Shown one piece after another: positions 18,374 to 29,177 of a stretch of DNA of 64,000 nucleotides. Under the pieces are notes generated by a model. That model ran no database searches. It saw only the letters and a program-made list of their open reading frames with translations, and was not told the origin of the DNA. This stretch comes from Dokdonella_A sp963775445 (GTDB lineage Bacteria > Pseudomonadota > Gammaproteobacteria > Xanthomonadales > Rhodanobacteraceae). Made by a program: the position numbers and the translations under genes. The DNA is taken from the NCBI GenBank assembly GCA_963775445.1, contig CAVZIT010000004.1:310001-374000 (forward strand). The letters are read 5' to 3'. The stretch's first letter is position 1. Each line of letters opens with the position of its first letter.

Positions 18374-19591
18374 ATGACGGAAATGCAATCGGCGCTGGAC
18401 CTCGTGAGCCGAGGCGCCGACGCCATCATCAAGATCGAGGAACTGCAAGCGCGGCTCGGTGACGTTCGGCCGCTGCGCGTAAAGGCCGGATTTGATCCGA
18501 CTGCACCGGATCTGCATCTGGGTCATACGGTGCTGCTCAACAAGATGCGCCAGTTTCAGGATCTCGGGCATCGGGTGATTTTCCTGATCGGCGACTTCAC
18601 CGGGATGATTGGCGATCCCAGCGGCAAGAACATTACGCGTCAACCGCTGACGCGTGCGGAAGTCGACGCGAATGCGCGTACCTACGCCGATCAGGTCTAC
18701 AAGGTGCTCGATCGCGAACGGACCGAAGTTCGGTTCAATTCGGAGTGGTTCTCCGCCATGCCGGCCGCCGACCTGATTCGCTTGGCCGGACGCCAGACCG
18801 TTGCGCGCATGCTCGAGCGCGATGATTTCGCCAAGCGATATGCCGCACACCAGCCAATCGCAATCCATGAGTTCCTGTATCCGCTGGTGCAGGGTTACGA
18901 CTCGGTTGCATTGCAGGCGGATGTAGAGCTAGGCGGTACCGACCAGACGTTCAATCTACTGGTCGGTCGCCAATTGCAGGCCGATGCCGGCCAACCACCT
19001 CAGGTCGTCTTGACCATGCCGCTCCTGGAAGGTCTCGATGGCGTCGCCAAGATGTCCAAGTCGGTCGGTAACACGATCGCCATCAATGAGCCGGCGATCG
19101 ACATCGTCAACAAGACGATGAAGATCGGCGACGACCTGATGTGGCGCTGGTACGACCTGCTGAGTCTCGATTGCTCGCAAGCTGTTGTCGAGCGTATGCG
19201 CCGCGATGTCGAATGCGGGCAATTGCATCCGCGCGATGCCAAGCTTGGACTGGCGCAGGAATTGGCAACGCGTTTTCAGGGCGCATCCGAAGCGCGACGT
19301 GCTGTGGATGCGTGGAATGCGATCGTCAGGGAAGCACGCGTCGACGTGGAGCTCCCGCAATTGGACGTGATTGCGCCGGAAGGGATGCGGATTGGTCCGC
19401 TGTTCGTCAGCGCAAAACTTGCGACGAGCAACTCGGAAGTCATGCGCAAGATAAGGGAACGCGCCGTTCGCATCGATGGAGAAATAATCGAAGATCGCGA
19501 ACTGGTCCTGCCGGTTGGCGCTCAACTTCTGCTCCAGATCGGCAAGCGCGCTTTTGCGCGCGTGCGATTGATTCCGGGCCGAAATTGTTGA
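18374..19591 (+). CDS. tyrS: Tyrosyl-tRNA synthetase
   Basis: The 405-residue class Ic enzyme charges tRNA-Tyr. It carries the HIGH box as HLGH at residues 48-51 (DPTAPDLHLGHTVLL), the KMSKS box at about 225-229 (AKMSKSVGN), and a C-terminal S4 RNA-binding domain from about residue 340 (SNSEVMRKIRERAVRIDGEII). The HLGH form and DPTAPD context mark the TyrZ-type subgroup found in many proteobacteria. It stands directly upstream of the rRNA operon, as in Pseudomonas, and is divergent from the M23 gene with about 190 bases of promoter region. Confidence 0.96.
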   Translation: MTEMQSALDLVSRGADAIIKIEELQARLGDVRPLRVKAGFDPTAPDLHLGHTVLLNKMRQFQDLGHRVIFLIGDFTGMIGDPSGKNITRQPLTRAEVDANARTYADQVYKVLDRERTEVRFNSEWFSAMPAADLIRLAGRQTVARMLERDDFAKRYAAHQPIAIHEFLYPLVQGYDSVALQADVELGGTDQTFNLLVGRQLQADAGQPPQVVLTMPLLEGLDGVAKMSKSVGNTIAINEPAIDIVNKTMKIGDDLMWRWYDLLSLDCSQAVVERMRRDVECGQLHPRDAKLGLAQELATRFQGASEARRAVDAWNAIVREARVDVELPQLDVIAPEGMRIGPLFVSAKLATSNSEVMRKIRERAVRIDGEIIEDRELVLPVGAQLLLQIGKRAFARVRLIPGRNC

Positions 19592-19627
19592 TCGACAGGC
19601 CTCGGCGCCCATGGGCATTCAAACATG

Positions 19628-19655
19628 TTGACGCCTCAAGTTTTGGTTGTATGAT
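19628..19655 (+). promoter_or_regulatory. rRNA operon promoter (sigma-70 type)
   Basis: TTGACG at 19628-19633 and TATGAT at 19650-19655 are separated by 16 bases, close to consensus, and a GC-rich stretch follows the -10, as expected for a stringently controlled discriminator. It lies about 220 bases before the 16S gene, the usual place for an rRNA promoter. Confidence 0.75.
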
Positions 19656-19707
19656 GCTCGGCTCGCTTGAGCGAAAGGCTCGTGCGCGGGCCTGTTTTGG
19701 GCCTTTG

Positions 19708-19719
19708 TGTTCTTTGACA
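19708..19719 (+). promoter_or_regulatory. boxA antitermination site, rRNA leader
   Basis: The 12-mer TGTTCTTTGACA resembles the boxA core of rRNA leaders, where NusB/NusE load to prevent Rho termination. The same 12-mer recurs before the 23S gene at 22071-22082. Confidence 0.7.
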
Positions 19720-19875
19720 GTGTGCGCAGGTGACTTGTGTGGGCGCCTTGTGGTGGAAGAGTCCATCGATAAGAAGTGCGTCCTCAAGCAAACGTCAAAA
19801 GCAGCAAGCTTTACCGGATGCTTGGGTCACGCTCTTTGTGGAACAGGCCGAGAGGGAACTTTCGGCCGGGAAGTT

Positions 19876-21427
<1,552 letters not shown>

Positions 21428-21625
21428 GAGCAACGACTTTGACGCTGCAAGGCGTCCACACAAGACACCTGTATTGTTTACGCGAAATCCCTTTCGCGAA
21501 GAGCGAAGATCAAGCACCGGCCGTCGATGGCCGGACTCTTCACGAAAACCCGCCCTGATCGATGGGCTGACGAGGCCTGAGTCCAGGCACCCGGGCTTTC
21601 GGCTTTCAGACGTTGGATCTCCAAT

Positions 21626-21702
21626 GGGTCTGTAGCTCAGGTGGTTAGAGCGCGCCCCTGATAAGGGCGAGGTCGGTGGTTCGAGTCCTCCCAGACCCAC
21701 CA
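21626..21702 (+). tRNA. tRNA-Ile (GAU anticodon)
   Basis: A 77-base cloverleaf with encoded CCA. The acceptor GGGTCTG pairs with CAGACCC, the D-arm contains AGCTCAGGTGGTTAGAGC, the anticodon GAT is at 21660-21662, and the T-loop contains GGTTCGAGTCC. It is the first spacer tRNA of the rRNA operon, as usual for this class of bacteria. Confidence 0.98.
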
Positions 21703-21865
21703 TGGCCCTTCCGGATAATTCCTGAGACAGACCGCGATGGCTTTGAGGCAGGATTTTGGTTCGCTGGCAAGGCGGACGTCGGAGCGAGCGAGGGAGCGTA
21801 CCCATGTACGTGACTGAGCGAGCGACGAGGACAACGCCGTCCAGCGGGCCAAAAGACCAGTCAAA

Positions 21866-21941
21866 GGGGCCATAGCTCAGCTGGGAGAGCACCTGCTTTG
21901 CAAGCAGGGGGTCGCCGGTTCGATCCCGGCTGGCTCCACCA
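21866..21941 (+). tRNA. tRNA-Ala (UGC anticodon)
   Basis: A 76-base cloverleaf with encoded CCA. The acceptor GGGGCCA pairs with TGGCTCC, the D-arm contains AGCTCAGCTGGGAGAGC, the anticodon TGC is at 21899-21901, and the T-loop contains GGTTCGATCCC. Second spacer tRNA. Confidence 0.98.
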
Positions 21942-22070
21942 GTTTATTTGCGACGCGAGTCCACGGCGAGGAGCGAGGAGCAAGAACCGCACATCCTTGG
22001 GTGGGGACTCTTCAACGCGTGAACAGGCACACTGAAGCATTTGAGACGGTCCGACGTTGAGGTTGGGCCG

Positions 22071-22082
22071 TGTTCTTTGACA
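22071..22082 (+). promoter_or_regulatory. boxA antitermination site before 23S
   Basis: The second exact copy of TGTTCTTTGACA, located in the spacer between tRNA-Ala and 23S, where a second boxA is normally found. Confidence 0.7.
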
Positions 22083-22721
22083 ACTTGGGACGTAACAAGC
22101 GTTTTGGTTCTTTTGAACCAGACGTGTCGTTGAGGCAAGTAGGCGAAGTAGTAGAGGAGTTTGGCGAATGATTCCGAGGCGACTTGGAGTTATATGGTCA
22201 AGCGACTAAGCGCATACGGTGGATGCCTTGGCGGTCAGAGGCGAAGAAGGACGCGGCAGCCTGCGAAAAGCGCCGGGGAGCTGGCAACACGCATTGATCC
22301 GGCGGTGTCCGAATGGGGAAACCCACCTCGCAAGAGGTATCCCAACTTGAATCTATAGGGTTGGGAGGCGAACCGAGGGAACTGAAATATCTCATTACCT
22401 CGAGGAAAAGAAATCAACCGAGATTCCGCAAGTAGCGACGAGCGAACGCGGAGCAGCCCAAAAGTGCACGAAGTTTTAGCGGAGCGGTCTGGAAAGGCCG
22501 GCCATAGACGGTGATAGCCCGGTATGCGAAAGGGCTTTGTGCATGAAAAGTGAGTAGGGCGGGGCACGTGAAACCCTGTCTGAACATGGGGGGACCATCC
22601 TCCAAGGCTAAATACTCCTGACCGACCGATAGCGAACCAGTACCGTGAGGGAAAGGCGAAAAGAACCCCGGAGAGGGGAGTGAAATAGACCCTGAAACCG
22701 TATGCGTACAAGCAGTGGGAG

Positions 22722-22840
22722 CCCCATCTTCAAGCCATTTTGGCGAGAAGCTGGAACCAGCCGGAAGGTTGGAGACGGTTGCCGTCGCGCAGCGAGGGCC
22801 CAACCGCCCAAATCAAGCAGGAGATGGCTTGAAGATGGGG
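22722..22840 (+). other. Extended helix 25 (intervening-sequence-like insertion) in 23S rRNA
   Basis: In Escherichia coli about 15 bases lie between GTGGGAGC and the TGAC-TGCGTACC segment. Here about 119 do. The ends form a perfect 16-bp stem: CCCCATCTTCAAGCCA at 22722-22737 pairs with TGGCTTGAAGATGGGG at 22825-22840, with further internal hairpins. Helix 25 is a known site of intervening sequences that RNase III removes, splitting the rRNA. Confidence 0.85.
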
Positions 22841-23327
22841 TGACCGCGTACCTTTTGTATAATGGGTCAGCGACTTACGTTTTGTGGCGAGCTTAACCGT
22901 GTAGGGGAGGCGAAGGGAAACCGAGTCCGAATAGGGCGCATAGTCGCAAGGCGTAGACCCGAAACCGGGTGATCTAGCCATGTCCAGGGTGAAGGTCGGG
23001 TAACACCGACTGGAGGCCCGAACCCACTCCCGTTGCAAAGGTAGGGGATGAGGTGTGGCTAGGAGTGAAAAGCTAATCGAACCCGGAGATAGCTGGTTCT
23101 CCTCGAAAGCTATTTAGGTAGCGCCTCGTGTATCACTGTTGGGGGTAGAGCACTGTTATGGCTAGGGGGTCATCGCGACTTACCAAACCATGGCAAACTC
23201 CGAATACCAACACGTGCAAGCACGGGAGACACACGGCGGGTGCGAACGTCCGTCGTGAAAAGGGAAACAACCCAGACCTGCAGCTAAGGTCCCCAAGTGA
23301 TGGCTAAGTGGGAAACGATGTGGGAAG

Positions 23328-23395
<68 letters not shown>

Positions 23396-23453
23396 GAGTC
23401 GGCCCGCGCGGAAGATTTAACGGGGCTCAAGCCATCCACCGAAGCTCGGGGTG

Positions 23454-23521
23454 CACACACTTCACTCAAGCGCATTCTCCAACGTTGGAGTTGGACCGCG
23501 TGTGCTTGAGGAAGTGTGTGC
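23454..23521 (+). other. Extended helix 45 (intervening-sequence-like insertion) in 23S rRNA
   Basis: At the helix 45 position, near CACCGAAGCT, a long hairpin replaces the short stem. CACACACTTC at about 23454-23463 pairs with GAAGTGTGTG at 23511-23520. Next CTCAAGCGCA at 23465-23474 pairs with TGTGCTTGAG at 23501-23510 with one G-U pair. The loop itself contains a perfect 14-base palindrome, CTCCAACGTTGGAG, at 23477-23490. Helix 45 is the second classical IVS site in gammaproteobacteria. Confidence 0.85.
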
Positions 23522-24103
23522 GCGGTAGAGGAGCGTTGTGTACGCCTGTGAAGGTGAGTCGAGAGGCTTGCTGGAGGTATCACAAGTGCGAATGCTGACA
23601 TGAGTAACGATAAGGGGGGTGAAAAGCCTCCCCGCCGAAAGCCCAAGGTTTCCTCGCGCAACGTTCATCGGCGCAGGGTGAGTCGGTCCCTAAGGCGAGG
23701 CGGAAACGCGTAGTCGATGGGAAGCTGGTTAATATTCCAGCACTTGTCCGTAGTGCGATGGGGGGACGGAGAAGGGTAGGTGTACCGGGCGTTGGTTGTC
23801 CCGGGGAAAGGAGGTAGGCGTTGGGGGCAGGCAAATCCGCTCCCATTCACGCCGAGCACCGAGACGAGTCCTTCGGGACGAAGTCACTGATCCCACGCTT
23901 CCAGGAAAAGCCCCTAAGCTTCAGCTATGGAGAAACCGTACCGCAAACCGACACAGGTAGGCAGGGTGAGAATCCCAAGGCGCTTGAGAGAACTCGGGTG
24001 AAGGAACTAGGCAACATAGCACCGTAACTTCGGGAGAAGGTGCGCCCAGGATTGTGGCTCCATGCGGAGCTGAGCAGTCTTGGGCCGCAGTGACCAGGCC
24101 GCT

Positions 24104-24134
<31 letters not shown>

Positions 24135-24234
24135 AAACACGAAAGTGGACGTATAGGGTGTGACGCCTGCCCGGTGCTGGAAGGTTAATTGATGGGGTCA
24201 GCCCGTAAGGGCGAAGCTCTTGATCGAAGCCCCA

Positions 24235-24316
<82 letters not shown>

Positions 24317-24578
24317 CGACAGCGGCGCTGTCTCCACCCGAGACTCAGTGAAATTGAAATCGCTGTGAAGATGCAGCGTTCCCGCGGCAAGACGGAAAGA
24401 CCCCGTGAACCTTTACTATAGCTTTACATTGAACGTTGAGTTCGTCTGTGTAGGATAGGTGGGAGGCATTGAAGCGTTGGCGCTAGCCGGCGTGGAGCCA
24501 ACCTTGAAATACCACCCTGATGTGCTTGACGTTCTAACCTGGGCCCGTAATCCGGGTCGGGGACCATGTATGGTGGGT

Positions 24579-24621
<43 letters not shown>

Positions 24622-24719
24622 TCGAAGGTACGCTCAGCGCGGTCGGACATCGCGCACTGTGTGCAAAGGCATAAGCGTGCTTGACTGCAAGATCGACGGA
24701 TCAAGCAGGTACGAAAGTA

Positions 24720-24798
<79 letters not shown>

Positions 24799-24827
24799 AC
24801 CGCCCAAGAGTTCATATCGACGGCGGT

Positions 24828-24867
<40 letters not shown>

Positions 24868-24872
24868 TAGCC

Positions 24873-24954
<82 letters not shown>

Positions 24955-25074
24955 TGTCGTGGGCGTTGGAGGTTTGAGAGGGGCTGCTCCTAGTACGAGA
25001 GGACCGGAGTGGACGACCCCCTGGTGTTCCGGTTGTCACGCCAGTGGCACTGCCGGGTAGCTATGGTCGGAAGC

Positions 25075-25105
<31 letters not shown>

Positions 25106-25385
25106 GCGCCTCAAGATGAGACCTCCCGGGCCACAAGGCCCCTGAAGGAACCATGAAGACGACGTGGTTGATAGGTCGGGTGTGTATCGCAGTAATGCCG
25201 AGCTAACCGATACTAATGATCCGTGCGGCTTGACCATATAACTCCAAGTGGCTTCGCGGCCTCGACGAGACGTGGGTGCGAAAGAAACGAAACCTTGTTA
25301 CGTCCCAAGTCCCTCTGCGAGACCGGCGCACGGCCGCGCGCGACGCACTCAGGAGTGCTCGCCCCGGCGCGCTGTCTCCACCGAT

Positions 25386-25503
25386 TCCCTGGCGGCCATA
25401 GCGGTGTGGTACCACCCGATCCCATCCCGAACTCGGCAGTGAAACGCACCCGCGCCGATGGTAGTGTGGCTCAAGCCATGCAAGAGTAGGTCACCGCCAG
25501 GGG
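25386..25503 (+). rRNA. rrf: 5S ribosomal RNA
   Basis: About 118 bases. The 5' CCCTGGCGG pairs with the 3' CCGCCAGGG to form helix I. The conserved CCCATCCCGAACTCGGCAGT and CGCCGATGGTAGTGTGG segments are present. It is the last gene of the operon and its 3' end runs directly into a T-tract. Confidence 0.97.
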
Positions 25504-25512
25504 CCTTTTTTT
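25504..25512 (+). terminator. T-tract terminator after 5S
   Basis: Seven consecutive T (25506-25512) follow directly after the 5S 3' strand. The GC-rich 5S helix I probably acts as the terminator stem. Two small hairpins (GCGCC-GCA-GGCGC and GACCTG-CAA-CAGGTC) follow at about 25520-25546. Confidence 0.55.
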
Positions 25513-25541
25513 GTCGTTGCGCCGCAGGCGCGACCTGCAAC

Positions 25542-25558
25542 AGGTCACCGCCAGGGGC
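25542..25558 (+). repeat. Second copy of the 5S 3' end
   Basis: The 17 bases AGGTCACCGCCAGGGGC are an exact second copy of the end of the 5S gene (25488-25504), again followed by a T-rich TTTATT. This looks like the remnant of a former tandem 5S gene. Confidence 0.75.
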
Positions 25559-25574
25559 TTTATTACAGACCACT

Positions 25575-25595
25575 CGGCCGCCTTCCAGGCGGCCG
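25575..25595 (+). terminator. Strong hairpin, likely terminator, downstream of rRNA operon
   Basis: CGGCCGCCT and AGGCGGCCG form a perfect 9-bp stem with a TCC loop, followed by TTTGCGTTTGC. It is placed to stop residual rRNA transcription before the ankyrin-repeat gene. Confidence 0.6.
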
Positions 25596-25754
25596 TTTGC
25601 GTTTGCTGGTGCACCATCGCGCGTGTTGCAAGAGATCAATATCGAAAGGTCGCCTACGTGCGACGTTTGCTCGAACGCGGCCGGCCATTAACGGGCACTT
25701 AGCCGCAGAGCAAGGCAGCGCCGATATACTCGCGACCACGCGGTCCATGCCCGA

Positions 25755-28700
25755 GTGACTCATCGAGTTCGAATGCCGAAGCCAGCAACCGGTCACCTGC
25801 TGAAATTGTCCGTCGGGTTGCGCTACATGATGCCCGCGTGGATCGCGGTAGCAGCCGTGGTATTCATCGATCATCCGCTGGCCCTGATTCTGCTGATCGC
25901 GGCGAATGCGTTCGCGATAACAGCCATCTGTCATGCTCTTGGATTCGTGATGGAAGTCAGCTTCGTGCGAAGCATTGTTCGGCGCGGGCTGGCATATTTC
26001 ATTTTTTTCACGGTTTACTGTGCCCTTGTTGCCGCGCTGCTCGCCGGTCCGGGGTGGTGGCTTGCGCGACAGGAAACGCTGTTCGCGGCACTCGCGCTTT
26101 CCGTGGCAGGGCTCGCAGCACTGCTGGTGCTGTCGCGCTCGTGGCCGGCATTCGCGTTGCCGTTCCTGTGGGATGACGCATATCCGCAGCACGGGCGTGC
26201 ATCCTGGCTCTCGACTGCGCTGAGGCGCTCGCTCGTATTTGCCTACCACCTGACCGGTGATCAACGCCAATTCTTCAGCCATGGTCTACCGGCTGCCTTG
26301 GCGCTGTTGACGCTCGCGCTTGGCGCGCTGGCATTGGCAGGACTCGGAGGGATGCTGCCCAGCGAGTTCCGCGTGAGTGGCCTGGTGATTTATGGAGCAA
26401 TCGCATTGCCAATCGGCAATCTGCTGCTCGCAAATCGATGCGTACACGTTTTGTTGTGTGCGAAGCGTCGCGCACGCGATCGTGAGCCGGCCTCTGGAAC
26501 GCCGCGTGAAAAAGATTCGAGCGCGAGTATGGCGCTGCGCGATGAAATTTCAGACCAAAATCCCGGCGCAACGTTGCTGCGCGCTGCGCGTTCCGGCGAT
26601 GTCGAATCAGCGCTCGTTGCGCTGCAGCGGGGAGCCGATCCGAACTTTCTTCCGGCAGTCGAGGACTGCGACCAGCGAAGCGCATTGGTGGCAGCCGCCA
26701 CCTTGGCTGATCTGCGGTTGGTTCGAGGATTGATTTCCGAGGGAGCGGACGTCAATTGCAATCACGACGGCATGACACCGCTGATTGCCGCCACTCGCGA
26801 CAGCTACCTTGGCCGCCCCGACGCTGTCATGACGCTGCTCGCCAATGGCGCCGATCCGCGGTTCGCCGACGCGAACGGAAATACTCCTCTCCATCACGCC
26901 GCGCGTTGCGCCGAACCGGAGGTCGCGGCGCTGCTGCTCGATGGAGCCGCGCCGATCGACGCAACGAACCGTGAGGGACTGACCCCGCTTGGCGTCGCCT
27001 GCAGCGGCCGAAGTTGGCCGGTAGCCGCATTGCTGCTGGCACGCGGTGCCAATGTCAATCCCGCAAATGCCAAGCCGCCGCTCCATTGCGCCGCGGCGGT
27101 TGACGAGGACGATCCGCAGGGCGTTGCGCTCCTGATCAAGGGAAAGGCGAGGATCAATGCGATCGATGCACTGGAACGCTCAGCGCTGCATGCTGCTGCG
27201 CTTTGCGGGCACACGCATGTTGCAGAAACCCTGCTCGCAGCGGGCGCAGACGTTGAAGTTGCCGACAACAACGGTACGACGGCGTTGATGGAAGCGGCAC
27301 GATCAGGCGCTGTGCAGATAATCCACGCGCTGGGCAGGCGCAAGGTATCGACCGAGAAATGCGACGCGGCGGGACGCAGCGCGCTGATGATTGCGACTCG
27401 TTCGCGCAAAGCCGCCGCTGAAACCATCCGCGCATTACTCGCAATTGGCGCTGATCCCGCGTTCGTGGATGCAAATGGAAAACGCGCGCTCGATCACGCG
27501 GTTGATGCCGGTCGCTGGCCGATCGTTGCGCTGCTCGATCCGGCGTATCCGTTGCCGAGCAGCCATACCGACGGTTCGCAGGCGGACGCGGAAATCAACG
27601 TCGGTCGCCTGGTCGATGCGCTGCGGTTTGGACACTGGAACATCGTGGAGGGCATTGCACCGACCATTCGCTCTTGGCCGGCATGCGAACTGGCGGAAAT
27701 CTACCTGCAACTGAACAAGCCGGTCCAGTCGCAGGCGCGTTGCTGGTTGCTCAATCGTGGTGTTGGCGCGGATTCCGTTCTTGCCGATGGCCAACGGCTT
27801 GCGGATGCGTTGCTCGCCGCGTTGCCGGAAAGCCATGGGGGACTGGAGGATCTGCTCACGCGTGGCGCCCAGTTCGGAAGCGGCAGCGTGGCGCGGGTGC
27901 TCCGGGCGTCGAACGGGACGGAACCGGCGTTACCGAAACTCGCGAAGCAAATGCTGGAGCGCGGTGCCGACTGGTGCGGGACGCCGTTCGGCGAAACCAC
28001 GTTGCTGCATCTCGCGGCTTCGCTTCCACAGCTGGACATGGCCCACTTGCTGCTCGTTCGCGGGGCCGACCCAAATGCCCGCGATGCGTTGGGGCGCACG
28101 CCACTGCACCTTGCCATGGACGCTGCACCGAGCGAGGCGTCGAAGCTCGTGCAGATGTTGTTGCTGCACGGAGCAAATCCCGAGATTGCCGATGGCTGCG
28201 GCCAAACGGTGTTGGGCGTGGCCTTTTCGCGAGGGCTGCATGTCGCAGCGGAATGGCTCGACTGGCGGCACTGGCGATTGCCGGGCCGGTCGTTGCGCGC
28301 GTCTGATCTACCCGCCGCCGCCGCACTCGGGGACATCGAGGCAGTGGATCGCCTGTTGTTGCTCGGCTTCGCGCCAGACTCGGAAGATGCACAGGGGGCC
28401 ACGGCCCTGATACGGGCCGCCGGCGCCGGTCATGCCGACCTGGTAAGCCATTTGCTCGACCAAGGCGCAGATCCGGCGTACGCCTCGCATTCCGGCGTCG
28501 CCTGTCTGTGCGCTGCAGTGAGTGCTCGTCAGGAGAAAGTGGTCAAGTTGTTGCTCGACCGGGGTGTCGAACCTGATCAGAGGCTTCCGGGCGGAAGTAC
28601 CGCGCTGATCATTGCCTCGGCGCGAGGGTTACCCCGATCCGCCGATCTGTTGATCGCTGGGGGCGCCGATGTCAATGCCGCCGACGATCATGGCACGACA

Positions 28701-29174
28701 GCCCTGCAAGCAGCAGCTCAATTCGCATTCGGCACGAGCGATACATCTTCCGCGCATGCGTCGATGGGTGCCCTGCTGCGCGCCGGCGCTTCCCACGCGC
28801 ATTGCAACGAGGAAGGTCAGGATGCATTGCTGTTGCTGCTCGGCGCGCGCGCTGAACCGGGCGCGAAGTGCCATGCTGCGCACCTCGCAACGCTGGTGGA
28901 CTTGCTCCTCGACCACAAGGTCTCGCTCGACTGTCAGGACCTGCGTGGTGTTGGCGTACTGCATGCCTGTGCGATGCACGGATTGCTCGGTTGTGCACGC
29001 CTTTTGAAGTCACGCGGCGCCAGACTCGATCTGTGCGATACGCGCGGGCGCACGGCTGGCGAAGTGGCGGCAATGCTCGGGTATGTGGATCTCGCGACCG
29101 AACTCGGCGTCGTACGTGTCCCGCTTCCCAATCCGGGTCAGACTTTGCGACGGCCGACGCGCGCGCCGGACTGA
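25755..29174 (+). CDS. Large membrane-anchored ankyrin-repeat protein
   Basis: The product (1139 residues from GTG 25755, or 1133 from ATG 25773) has two parts. The first 235 residues contain about six hydrophobic segments (for example 27-66, 78-104, 108-126, 176-200, 207-234), so it is anchored in the inner membrane. From about residue 260 to the C-terminus runs a nearly continuous array of some two dozen ankyrin repeats (GxTPLHxAA...VVxLLLxxGADxN), such as NGNTPLHHAARCAEPEVAAL and LGRTPLHLAMDAAPSEAS. Ankyrin arrays bind proteins, and which partner is unknown; no catalytic domain is seen. No good ribosome-binding site is seen at either start. It is convergent with the SDR/FAD-oxidase pair. 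Confidence 0.88.
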   Translation: MTHRVRMPKPATGHLLKLSVGLRYMMPAWIAVAAVVFIDHPLALILLIAANAFAITAICHALGFVMEVSFVRSIVRRGLAYFIFFTVYCALVAALLAGPGWWLARQETLFAALALSVAGLAALLVLSRSWPAFALPFLWDDAYPQHGRASWLSTALRRSLVFAYHLTGDQRQFFSHGLPAALALLTLALGALALAGLGGMLPSEFRVSGLVIYGAIALPIGNLLLANRCVHVLLCAKRRARDREPASGTPREKDSSASMALRDEISDQNPGATLLRAARSGDVESALVALQRGADPNFLPAVEDCDQRSALVAAATLADLRLVRGLISEGADVNCNHDGMTPLIAATRDSYLGRPDAVMTLLANGADPRFADANGNTPLHHAARCAEPEVAALLLDGAAPIDATNREGLTPLGVACSGRSWPVAALLLARGANVNPANAKPPLHCAAAVDEDDPQGVALLIKGKARINAIDALERSALHAAALCGHTHVAETLLAAGADVEVADNNGTTALMEAARSGAVQIIHALGRRKVSTEKCDAAGRSALMIATRSRKAAAETIRALLAIGADPAFVDANGKRALDHAVDAGRWPIVALLDPAYPLPSSHTDGSQADAEINVGRLVDALRFGHWNIVEGIAPTIRSWPACELAEIYLQLNKPVQSQARCWLLNRGVGADSVLADGQRLADALLAALPESHGGLEDLLTRGAQFGSGSVARVLRASNGTEPALPKLAKQMLERGADWCGTPFGETTLLHLAASLPQLDMAHLLLVRGADPNARDALGRTPLHLAMDAAPSEASKLVQMLLLHGANPEIADGCGQTVLGVAFSRGLHVAAEWLDWRHWRLPGRSLRASDLPAAAALGDIEAVDRLLLLGFAPDSEDAQGATALIRAAGAGHADLVSHLLDQGADPAYASHSGVACLCAAVSARQEKVVKLLLDRGVEPDQRLPGGSTALIIASARGLPRSADLLIAGGADVNAADDHGTTALQAAAQFAFGTSDTSSAHASMGALLRAGASHAHCNEEGQDALLLLLGARAEPGAKCHAAHLATLVDLLLDHKVSLDCQDLRGVGVLHACAMHGLLGCARLLKSRGARLDLCDTRGRTAGEVAAMLGYVDLATELGVVRVPLPNPGQTLRRPTRAPD

Positions 29175-29177
29175 TGC

